From a bacterium (lineage in GTDB: Bacteria; Krumholzibacteriota; Krumholzibacteriia; LZORAL124-64-63), in assembly GCA_003353795.1 (NCBI GenBank), contig PIVY01000007.1, forward strand, positions 1 through 58,727: a stretch of 58,727 nucleotides of DNA, given 5' to 3'. How positions within the stretch are numbered: position 1 is the first letter of the stretch; each line of letters opens with the position of its first letter. This document shows positions 32,733 to 40,367 of this stretch, in pieces. The translations under genes and the position numbers were made by a program. The notes under the pieces are model-generated. The model saw nothing but the letters and a program-made list of their open reading frames with translations, made no database searches and was not told the DNA's origin.

Positions 32733-35293
32733 ATCCCCGACTGCTTCGCGCCGCCCTCGCCCACTGGCGCCAGGCCCGAACGCTCACCCTGCTGACCGTG
32801 TTCGGCGTGGCGCTCGGCGTGGCGTCGGTGGTGTGCATCCAGACCCTGAACCAGGGCGCACTGGCCGCGTTCGGGGGCGGCATGAAGGCGGTGTCGGGCG
32901 ATGCCGATCTCACGGTCCTCGGGCACGGTCCCGATCTCGACGAGAATCTCTATCCGACCGTGCTGGCCCACCCCGACGTGACTGCCGCGTGGCCCCTGGT
33001 GCGGGCCTGGGGCCGCCTCGCCGGGCACGAGGACGCGTACATCGAGATCGTGGGTGTGGACGTGTTCGCGCCGGTGCGTTTCCCCGTGCGCCTGGGCGAC
33101 GCCGGCCACGCCACGGGCGACGTCACCCGCTTCGCCGACCTGCTGCACGTTCCCGGCTGGGTCGCCCTCACGCCTGCCTATGCGGAGGAGCTGGGCCTGG
33201 CCGCGGGCGACACCTTCACCGTGGCGGTGGCCGACCGACTCGTGACCCTCGAGGTGGGTGCCCTGGTGGACTTCCAGCGGGCCGCGCCCCTGGCCAGTCG
33301 CAAGCTGGCGCTCATGGACATATCGCAGGCGCAGCACCTCTTCGGCCACCGCGGTCGGGTGCAACAGTTCGACGTGCAGGTGCGACCCGGCGTGGCGCCC
33401 GAAGCGGTTGCCGCCGGTCTTCAGGAGCGCCTCGGACCGGGCGCGCAGGTGCTGACCCCGGCCCAGCGCGAGCAGAACGCGGCCGGACTTCTGGCGGCAT
33501 TCCGTCTCAACCTCACCGCCCTGAGCCTGATCTCGGTGCTCGTCGGTGTGTTCCTCATCTTCAGCGCCGTGCACGCCTCGCTGGTGAGGCGGCGGCGCGA
33601 GTTCGGTCTGCTGCGATCGCTGGGCGCGAGTCGGCGGCAGGTGCTGGGACTCATCCTCCTGGAGACCGCCGTCCTCGGTCTGGCCGGAACCGCCCTTGGC
33701 CTGCCCCTGGGATACGCGGCGGCACTCCTGAACATGGAAACGGTCTCGGCCACGCTCACGAGCATCTACCTGCTGAGCGAGATCGAGCAGATGCACCTGC
33801 CGCCGCTCCTGGTGGCGGTGGCCGTGGTGGTGGGACTGGGCGGTGCGCTGCTGGGGGCCTTGCTGCCGGCGCTGGACATCGCCCGGCGCGATCCGGTGGT
33901 GCTGCTGGGCGCGGCCGGTCTGCCCGAGCGATTGTCGCGACTGGCGCCGCGGCTGGCGCTCGTGGGCGTGGGTGTGGCCGCGGCGGTGATGGTGTGGTAT
34001 CTGGGCGGCGGTCGGGCGTACAAGGTGAGCGGCTTCGTGCTGGCGTTTTTCCTCATGGTGGTGCTGCCGCTGTGGACGCCGCTGCTCCTGCGCGAAACGG
34101 TCGGCCGCATTCCGCCTGGCGGCTTCGGCTGGCGGCTGGGGCTGCGCGGGCTCGCCTCGCGCCTGCAGTCGACCAGTTTCGCGGTGGCGGCCCTGGCGGT
34201 GACGGTGTCCATGCTGGTGGGAATCACGCTGCTGATCGGGAGCTTCCGCGCCACCCTCGACACCTGGATCGGCCAGACCCTGGTGGCCGACATCTACGTC
34301 ACCGGAGCGAGCTGGCAGCGCGACCTCGGCCAGACCTGGCTCGCCGACGACACGGTGGATCTGCTGGTGGAGTTCGACGGCGTGGCCGCCGCCGATCTGC
34401 AACGCCGCCTCGAGACCCGCACCGACCAGGGGCGGCGCGTGCGCGTGGTGGCCTTCGAGCGCCGGGGTGATGCGCAGCGTCGCAAGATCTCGCGGGTGCC
34501 CTTGCTGGCCGGCGACGCCGAGACGGTGGAGCGCCGCCTGCTGGCTGAATCGGTGGCGCTGATCAGCGAGCCCCTGGCGCGCCAGGCCGGACTCGACGTG
34601 GGCGATACGTTGCGCCTGCGCGGGCCGCACGGCACGACGCCCCTGGCGGTGGTGGGTATCGGCTACGACTACGCCAGCGAGAACGGCGTGGTCTTCGTGT
34701 CCCGCGCCACCCTCGAGGGCATGTTCGGTCCGGGCGGCGTGGCGGCCGTGGCACTCACCATGGCGCCGGGCCGGGATCCGGGTGCCGTCATGGACGCCCT
34801 ACGCGTCGCCCTGGACGGTCGCGCCGTCGAACTGCGCAGCAATCAGCGCCTGCGCGCCGAGGTCATGGACATCTTCGACCAGACCTTCGCCGTCACCCGC
34901 ATCCTGCAGGCCATGGCCCTGGTGATCGCCGTGTGCGGCGTGTCGCTGACTCTGCTGATCATGGGCCGCGAGCGCGCCACCGAACTGGCCCTCTATCGCT
35001 GCATCGGCGCCACCCGCGGACAGCTCTTCCGCCTCGGCCTGAGCGAGGGCGCCGGGCTGGGCGTCCTGGGACTCGCGCTGGGCCTGGCCGGCGGCGCTGT
35101 GCTGGCGATGATCCTCATCCTGCTCATCAATCGCGACTGGTTCGGGTGGACGATTCGCTTCGCTCTGCCCACGGCGGATCTCGTCTGGCAGGGCGTCTGG
35201 ATCCTGGGCGGCGCCGTGGCCGCCGCGGTCTACCCGGCGCTCCGGGCCAGCCGCACGCCGGCCACTGAACTCACGCGGGAGGACCTGCTGTGA
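32729..35293 (+). CDS. FtsX/MacB-type ABC permease (AttFG-like)
   Basis: This 854-residue protein starts at GTG, overlapping the ATPase stop by 4 bases. Helix 1 (residues about 18-40, TLTLLTVFGVALGVASVV) is followed by a MacB-like periplasmic domain, then an FtsX helix bundle near 260-390 (LISVLVGVFLIFSAVHASL, VRRRREFGLLRSLGASRRQV). A second unit follows, with another periplasmic domain and C-terminal helices near 725-845 (RERATELALYRCIGATRGQL). Two FtsX domains in one chain match the LolCE-like or AttG-like permeases that move lipids or lipoproteins or transmit force. With the linked AttH gene this is an attEFGH-type transporter. Confidence 0.92.
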   Translation: MNPRLLRAALAHWRQARTLTLLTVFGVALGVASVVCIQTLNQGALAAFGGGMKAVSGDADLTVLGHGPDLDENLYPTVLAHPDVTAAWPLVRAWGRLAGHEDAYIEIVGVDVFAPVRFPVRLGDAGHATGDVTRFADLLHVPGWVALTPAYAEELGLAAGDTFTVAVADRLVTLEVGALVDFQRAAPLASRKLALMDISQAQHLFGHRGRVQQFDVQVRPGVAPEAVAAGLQERLGPGAQVLTPAQREQNAAGLLAAFRLNLTALSLISVLVGVFLIFSAVHASLVRRRREFGLLRSLGASRRQVLGLILLETAVLGLAGTALGLPLGYAAALLNMETVSATLTSIYLLSEIEQMHLPPLLVAVAVVVGLGGALLGALLPALDIARRDPVVLLGAAGLPERLSRLAPRLALVGVGVAAAVMVWYLGGGRAYKVSGFVLAFFLMVVLPLWTPLLLRETVGRIPPGGFGWRLGLRGLASRLQSTSFAVAALAVTVSMLVGITLLIGSFRATLDTWIGQTLVADIYVTGASWQRDLGQTWLADDTVDLLVEFDGVAAADLQRRLETRTDQGRRVRVVAFERRGDAQRRKISRVPLLAGDAETVERRLLAESVALISEPLARQAGLDVGDTLRLRGPHGTTPLAVVGIGYDYASENGVVFVSRATLEGMFGPGGVAAVALTMAPGRDPGAVMDALRVALDGRAVELRSNQRLRAEVMDIFDQTFAVTRILQAMALVIAVCGVSLTLLIMGRERATELALYRCIGATRGQLFRLGLSEGAGLGVLGLALGLAGGAVLAMILILLINRDWFGWTIRFALPTADLVWQGVWILGGAVAAAVYPALRASRTPATELTREDLL

Positions 35294-36399
35294 GGCGCTG
35301 GACCGTGGCTCTCGTGCTGTTTGGGCTCTCCGGTGCCGCCGGCGCGTCGGGCTGGGCAGTGGCCGACTCCAATCATGTCTGGGAATTTCCGCGCGACCAC
35401 CACGCGCACCCCGGGTTCCGCAGCGAATGGTGGTACGTCACCGGCCAAATCACCGCCGCCGGTGCTGCCGCGCCGACCCACGGATTCCAGGTCACCATCT
35501 TCCGCCTGGGGTTGACGCCCGACGACCCCGCCTGGAACAGCGACTGGTCCGTGCGCGAACTGGTACTCGGCCACGCCGCGATCACCGACCTTCGCGACGG
35601 CCGGCACCTCTTCAGCGAGGTGCTCACGCGCCCCGGGCCGGGCCGCGGCGGATTCCCCGCGCCGGGCGACAGCGTGCTGGCGTGGTGCCGCGCCCCGGCC
35701 GGCACCGACGGGACCTGGTCGTTCCGGTTGCGCGGCGACGATGGATTCGCCGTCACGGCCCGGGATCGCGGTCAGGGCCTCCTGGTCGACCTGGTCCTCG
35801 AGCCCGAGCGCCCGCGCATCTTCCAGGGTCCGAACGGTTACAGCGCCAAGGACCCGGCGTCCGGGGCCGGCAGCCTCTACTACAGCTACACACGGTTGCG
35901 GGCGACCGGCCTGGTGGCCGCGGGCGCCGATACGGTCCGGGCCACCGGGCGGGCCTGGCTCGACCGTGAGATCTTCACCAGCCAGCTCGCCGACCGCCAC
36001 CGTGGCTGGGACTGGCTCAGCCTGCAGCTCGCCGACGGACGCGACCTCATGGTCTTCGTGCTGCGCGACCAGGATCAGCGGGCCGACGTGGCCCGCGCCA
36101 CGCTGGTCGACGCCGACGGCGCCGAGCGCTGGCTCGACCTGCCCCGCGACGCCCTGCAGCCCCGTCGCTGGTGGACCAGTCCGGTAACCGGTGCGCGATA
36201 TCCGATAGGCTGGAACTTGCGCGTGCCCGCGGCCGGGATCGACCTCGAGCTGGAGGCGCTGGTGGATGACCAGGAGAACGTGGGTTCCCGCAGCGGAGTG
36301 ACGTACTGGGAGGGAGCGGTGCAAGTGGTGGGCGGCGGCGGGAGCGGCTACGTGGAGATGACCGGCTACGGTCCCGAAGGCCGACCACCGCTCCGCTGA
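35290..36399 (+). CDS. AttH-like secreted lipocalin (CrtC/AttH family)
   Basis: The 369-residue protein starts at GTG, overlapping the permease stop (GTGA). A short signal peptide (VALVLFGLSGAAGASG) is followed by the family mark FRSEWWYVTGQI (residues about 39-50) and a beta-rich two-lipocalin fold. It includes PNGYSAKDPASGAGSLYYSYTRL and GRAWLDREIFTSQL...GWDWLSLQLADGRDLM, both conserved in AttH and hydroxyneurosporene synthase relatives. AttH proteins are exported and work with attEFG ABC transporters; they probably carry a hydrophobic ligand. A hairpin terminator starts 8 bases after the stop. Confidence 0.9.
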   Translation: MRRWTVALVLFGLSGAAGASGWAVADSNHVWEFPRDHHAHPGFRSEWWYVTGQITAAGAAAPTHGFQVTIFRLGLTPDDPAWNSDWSVRELVLGHAAITDLRDGRHLFSEVLTRPGPGRGGFPAPGDSVLAWCRAPAGTDGTWSFRLRGDDGFAVTARDRGQGLLVDLVLEPERPRIFQGPNGYSAKDPASGAGSLYYSYTRLRATGLVAAGADTVRATGRAWLDREIFTSQLADRHRGWDWLSLQLADGRDLMVFVLRDQDQRADVARATLVDADGAERWLDLPRDALQPRRWWTSPVTGARYPIGWNLRVPAAGIDLELEALVDDQENVGSRSGVTYWEGAVQVVGGGGSGYVEMTGYGPEGRPPLR

Positions 36400-36407
36400 G
36401 CAAACGA

Positions 36408-36432
36408 AGCGGAGGCCTGGTTGGCCTCCGCT
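36408..36432. terminator. Hairpin terminator between convergent genes
   Basis: A 10-bp perfect stem (AGCGGAGGCC with GGCCTCCGCT) with loop TGGTT closes the attEFGH-like operon. The leftward exit runs into TCGTTTG on the minus strand, so it may also serve the convergent gene ending at 36464. Confidence 0.75.
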
Positions 36433-36463
36433 CCGATGTTCATTCCCCTGAAACGGGTGCCGA

Positions 36464-37123
36464 CTACTGGAAGATCGCCTTGACGGCGGTCCAGGTCTGC
36501 GCCTCGGTTCCGGTCGGGATGCCGCCCGAGGGGTAGATGATGTTGGGGAAACGCACGCTGGCGTGATCGGGCACCACGATGGCGATGTCGTCCACGTAGA
36601 TGGTGGCCAGCTGGGCGCCGTACACGATGGCGTCGATGATCAGGCCGGTGTTGCCGCCGGAGATGGTCCAGGTCCAGCTGAACTGCTCCCAGCCACTCTG
36701 GCTGCCGAAGTCGTTGTTGCCGAACAGATCGCCGTCGTTGATCTGCATGTCCTGACCGCGGGCGTCGGCAGCCTCTTCGAGCATGTTGTTGTAGTGGGCC
36801 CAGAGCCGGAAGTAGGGCAGGCCGCCGGCGGCGTCGTAGCGCCAGCACGAGAAGGAGACCTCGTCGCCATCCTGCAGACCCCAGACGCTGGCCAGGAAGC
36901 CGCGCGCGTAGCCGCCGGAGGCGACTGCCTTCTCCAGGAGCAGGCCGTGGCCGTCGCTGGAGGGGCGGTTGCAGAGCGTGGACACCATGGTGTTCATGGT
37001 GTTGTCGAAGGTGCCGAGATAGTCGGCGTCACCATCGGCCCATTCGTAGGTGTAGATCTGGATCGCCAAGGCGGGCGCGGCCAGAATACAAGCCGCGATG
37101 GTCAGCATCAGAAACTTACGCAT
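36464..37123 (-). CDS. Secreted protein of unknown function
   Basis: The 219-residue protein has a clear signal peptide (FLMLTIAACILAAPALA) and a single beta-rich domain. The motifs GYARGFLASVWGLQDGDEVSFS, SGWEQFSWTWTISGGNTGL and ATIYVDDIAIVVP are typical of jelly-roll carbohydrate-binding-like modules, in which a buried VDDI strand closes the fold. It has no sorting domain, unlike the protein at 5680. Function cannot be assigned. Confidence 0.75.
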   Translation of the reverse strand: MRKFLMLTIAACILAAPALAIQIYTYEWADGDADYLGTFDNTMNTMVSTLCNRPSSDGHGLLLEKAVASGGYARGFLASVWGLQDGDEVSFSCWRYDAAGGLPYFRLWAHYNNMLEEAADARGQDMQINDGDLFGNNDFGSQSGWEQFSWTWTISGGNTGLIIDAIVYGAQLATIYVDDIAIVVPDHASVRFPNIIYPSGGIPTGTEAQTWTAVKAIFQ

Positions 37124-37243
37124 GTCTTCGGTCCTCCAGGGGGGATGAAAAGCCGTTACCTGGTGGGGTTATCGGCCCGGACTGCGGGTACTTGAGCCCT
37201 TGTTGACGGTTTCTCGGCCGTCCCACCGCCCGGCGTGTTGCAT

Positions 37244-37272
37244 TGTCCGTACCAGTCGGGCGTGTTATCTTG
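37244..37272 (+). promoter_or_regulatory. asnS: Putative sigma-70-like promoter of asnS
   Basis: TTGTCC (37244-37249) and TATCTT (37267-37272) are separated by 17 bases, about 80 bases before the asnS start. Both boxes match the bacterial consensus at four positions or more. Assigned by inspection only. Confidence 0.4.
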
Positions 37273-37350
37273 CTGGCCCTGAGGCGGCGCTGAGGCCGTC
37301 GAATCCGTGCAAATAGCGAGAATCGATCCATCATCCCCGAGGAATGAGCC

Positions 37351-38751
37351 ATGGCCTGGGAAAAGATTGCCGACCTGCTGGCCGGAAAGACACCGGTCGG
37401 ATCCGCCGTTACCGTGAAGGGCTGGGTGCGCACCCGCCGTGATTCGAAGGCCGGACTGAGCTTCGTCCAGGTGCACGACGGCACCTGCTTCGATGCCATC
37501 CAGCTGGTGGCGCCGGGCGAGATGGCCAATTACGAGGACGAAATCATCAAGCTGTCGGCTGGTTGCGCCGTGGAGTGCGACGGCGAGCTGGTGGAGAGCC
37601 AGGGCAAGGGGCAGACCGTGGAGATCAAGGCCGACGCGATCCGCGTGATCGGCTGGGTCGACGACCCCGAAACGTATCCCGTGCAGCCCAAGCGCCACAC
37701 CATGGAGTTCCTGCGCGAAGTGGCGCACTTGCGGCCACGCACGAACACGTTCGGCGCCGTGGCGCGGGTGCGGAACTGCCTGGCCCAGGCGACGCATCGG
37801 TTTTTCCACGAGAACGGGTTCTACTGGATCCACACGCCCATCATCACCGCGAGCGACGCCGAGGGCGCCGGCGAGCTGTTCCGCGTCTCGACGCTGGATG
37901 CGGTGAACCCGCCGCGCGGTGAAGACGGCGGCGTCGACTGGAACGAGGACTTCTTCGGCAAGGAAGCCTTCCTCGCTGTGAGCGGTCAGCTCAACGTGGA
38001 GACCTACTGCCAGGCCATGACGCGCGTCTACACGTTCGGGCCCACGTTCCGCGCCGAGAACAGCAACACCAGCCGGCACCTGTCGGAGTTCTGGATGATC
38101 GAGCCGGAGATCGCGTTCGCGGATCTCCACGATGACGCCGATCTGGCCGAGGCCTACCTGAAGTACATCTTCAAGGCGGTGCTCGAGGAGCGCGGCGACG
38201 ACATGGCGTTCTTCGCCCAGCGGGTGCAGAAGGATTGCATCGAGCGGCTGGAGCGCTTCGTGAACTCGAGCTTCGAGCGCATGACCTACACCGAGGCTGT
38301 GGCGCAGCTGGAGAAGTCGGGCAAGAAGTTCGAGTTTCCGACGACGTGGGGGAGCGATCTGCAGAGCGAGCATGAGCGGTATCTGTGCGAGGAGCTCTGC
38401 TCGGTGCCGGTGGTGCTGATGGACTATCCCGAGGACATCAAGGCGTTCTACATGCGGCTCAATGATGATGGGAAGACCGTGGCCGCCATGGATGTGCTGG
38501 CGCCGGGGATCGGGGAGATCATCGGGGGGTCGCAGCGCGAGGAGCGTCTCGACGTGCTGGACGCACGGATCGAGGCGATGGGGCTGGAGAAGGAAACTTA
38601 CTGGTGGTATCGGGATCTGAGGCGGTATGGGACGTGTCCGCATGCCGGGTTCGGGTTGGGGTTTGATCGGGCGGTGAACTACGTGACTGGGGTGAAGAAC
38701 ATCCGGGACGTGATCCCGTTCCCGCGGGCGCCGAAGTCGGCGGAGTTTTGA
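37351..38751 (+). CDS. asnS: Asparaginyl-tRNA synthetase
   Basis: This 466-residue class IIb synthetase charges tRNA-Asn with asparagine. An N-terminal OB-fold anticodon domain (residues about 18-105, [20 protein letters not shown]) is followed by the catalytic core. Motif 2 is [20 protein letters not shown] and motif 3 is [15 protein letters not shown]; the Asn-specific [17 protein letters not shown] is also present. The length is normal for the family and no defect is visible. In the last ~140 codons wobble choice moves from C to G and T, and this continues into the next ORF, so the 3' end lies at the edge of a compositionally different segment. Confidence 0.97.
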   Translation: MAWEKIADLLAGKTPVGSAVTVKGWVRTRRDSKAGLSFVQVHDGTCFDAIQLVAPGEMANYEDEIIKLSAGCAVECDGELVESQGKGQTVEIKADAIRVIGWVDDPETYPVQPKRHTMEFLREVAHLRPRTNTFGAVARVRNCLAQATHRFFHENGFYWIHTPIITASDAEGAGELFRVSTLDAVNPPRGEDGGVDWNEDFFGKEAFLAVSGQLNVETYCQAMTRVYTFGPTFRAENSNTSRHLSEFWMIEPEIAFADLHDDADLAEAYLKYIFKAVLEERGDDMAFFAQRVQKDCIERLERFVNSSFERMTYTEAVAQLEKSGKKFEFPTTWGSDLQSEHERYLCEELCSVPVVLMDYPEDIKAFYMRLNDDGKTVAAMDVLAPGIGEIIGGSQREERLDVLDARIEAMGLEKETYWWYRDLRRYGTCPHAGFGLGFDRAVNYVTGVKNIRDVIPFPRAPKSAEF

Positions 38752-38752
38752 T

Positions 38753-39940
38753 GTGATGGGGCGGGCGCCGGCCGTGTGGTCGGTGCCCGCGTCTGTCTGG
38801 TGGGTTGGTGCTCTCCTGGTTGGTTTTCTCCTGACATTTGGTGGTGGTGGTCTTGGCGGGCGCCAGGCTCTGGCTTCGGAGCCGTTGGTGCTTGGGCTGG
38901 ATCATGTCGTCGTGGCCGTGGCTGATCTGGATTCGGCGACGGCGACGTTTCGGCGGTTGGGTTTCGAGGTCAAGGAGGGGAGGGTGCATGACGGGGGAAT
39001 CGCGAATCGGCATGTGAAGTTTCCGGATGGGACGGAGATCGAATTGATGAGTGTGACCGAGCCTCGGAGTGCGCTGGCGATGGAGTATGCGCGGGCGATC
39101 TCGGGCGGGGACGGAGCTGTGTTTGCTTCCCTGTTTGCGCCGTCGTTGGTGGGTGTCGAGGAGCGGTTGACGGGGGCCGGGTTCGGTGAGGATCGAGACG
39201 ATCTGCGTCTCGGTGAATCGCGACTTCTTCATCGGAACCTCCTGGCTAGCAGTATGCCAGAAAGATCCACTTATCGCCGGTCCTCGATATGGGTGAGCTT
39301 ACGCATGGATGTGGACTACGGCCAGATGGTGCGCCGGGCCGACCGCCTGCTGGGCGCACTCGACGGTGCGGTATCGTTGCACATCACCGCTCCCGGCGGC
39401 AGTGACTTCCGCCTCGACGTAACCGGTCGCCGCTTCATCACCGACGTCAGGATCACCGAGGAGGAGAGGGGCGCAAACCTACCCTGCGGCGAGGTCTACG
39501 GCGCTCCCGTGGAAGACGGCGCCGAGGGCGTGGTGGTCGTGGAGGGGGCGATCGGCGGCGAGGGCCCGCCACCCTCGCCGGTACGGCTGGAGTTGAATGC
39601 GGGGCGCGTCGAAACGGTGCACTGTGCGAGCGAGGCGTGGCAGAGGCGCATCACCGAACTCCTGGATACGGATGACGGGGCAGGGGTCATCGCGGAGCTG
39701 GGAATCGGCCTGAATCCCGGGGCGCGGCTGGTGGGATTCATGCTCGAGGATGAGAAGGCGTATCGGACCATTCATGTGGCGTTCGGTAGTAACATCGGCA
39801 TGCCGGGGGGCGCTAACGAGTCGGCCACTTACGTCGACTATCTCGTCACCAGGCCGACGATGACGGCTCGGTTCGCCGATGGGCGTGAGCGTATGATCCT
39901 CGAGGATGGGGATATCTGCGTGTCGTCCGGCGGGGAGTGA
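38753..39940 (+). pseudogene. Chimeric ORF: glyoxalase-like N-terminus, IS3 scar, M29 aminopeptidase C-terminus
   Basis: The frame (395 residues, start GTG at 38753 or ATG at 38756) joins three unrelated pieces. Residues about 1-142 are a signal or anchor helix and a VOC/glyoxalase-like domain (LDHVVVAVADLDSATATFRRLGFEV). Residues about 145-172 are antisense translation of an IS3-family orfA start. From about residue 175 on it is the C-terminal part of an M29 (AmpS/AmpT-type) metallo-aminopeptidase: NLPCGEVYGAPVEDG, ELGIGLNPGARLVG, EDEKAYRTIHVAFGSN, GGANESATYVDYL. The expected final His of the metal site (His-x-Asp) reads Tyr-x-Asp, and the N-terminal half of the peptidase is gone. The frame stays open across the scar, so expression is possible, but peptidase activity is unlikely. 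Confidence 0.75.
39185..39269 (-). mobile_element. IS3-family insertion sequence remnant (left end and orfA start)
   Basis: On the minus strand an ATG at 39232 opens MKKSRFTETQIVSILTE, the well-known start of IS3-family OrfA (IS407-like). It is preceded by CCAGGAGGTTCCG and a TGGATCTTTCTGGCATACTG end that resembles the terminal repeat. Homology stops after about 16 codons. Only this ~85-bp end survives, and it lies exactly at the junction of the chimeric ORF at 38753. Confidence 0.75.
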
Positions 39941-40007
39941 CGGCGCTGAGAGGTATACCGAACGGCGTAAGCAGCCATGGTGTAGGATCCCCAACCAGGA
40001 GGACCAC

Positions 40008-40367
40008 ATGGCGAAGAAGAAGCCTGACAAGCTCGACGAAATCATCGCAGACCCGACCAAGGACGCCACCGCCGAGGAAATCCTCAGCGACGCCGGCGTG
40101 CACAAAGCGCTGAAGAAACTCCTCGTCGAGACCGCCCTCGAGGCCGAATTGACCGACCACCTCGGCTACGAGAATCACTCTCCCGATGGCCACCGCACTG
40201 GCAATTCCCGCAACGGTAAGACGCGCAAGCGCGCCATCGACGCCGACGGCGAGATGGAGATCGACGTCCCGCGCGACCGCAACGGCGCGGAAGGGATGAA
40301 CGCCAAGATCCAAGGCGAGGCGTTTGCGCCCCGACAACAAGGAGGTGGCTGGTATGCCCGCCGATAG
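40008..40367 (+). pseudogene. Truncated IS256-family transposase
   Basis: The ATG at 40008 follows CCAGGAGGACCAC. Residues 1-93 (AEEILSDAGVHKALKKLLVE, ELTDHLGYENHSP, GHRTGNSRNGKTRKRA, MEIDVPRDRNG) are the N-terminal domain of Mutator/IS256-type transposases, which are normally ~400 residues. At about 40286 homology ends and the frame continues 26 unrelated residues to a stop. The DDE catalytic residues are all missing, so it is inactive. The stop overlaps the start of the TPR-FRG-ankyrin gene by 14 bases. The left end of the element probably lies near 39945-40000. Confidence 0.85.

Noticed and set aside
31781-34630. 949-residue minus-strand ORF opposite the ABC operon
   Set aside because: It is a His- and Arg-rich shadow frame across three well-supported plus-strand genes; no homology is visible.
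38519-39184. Continuation of the IS3 OrfA frame beyond the first 16 codons
   Set aside because: After ILTE the minus-strand frame is antisense to the glyoxalase-like region and asnS, and has no transposase similarity.
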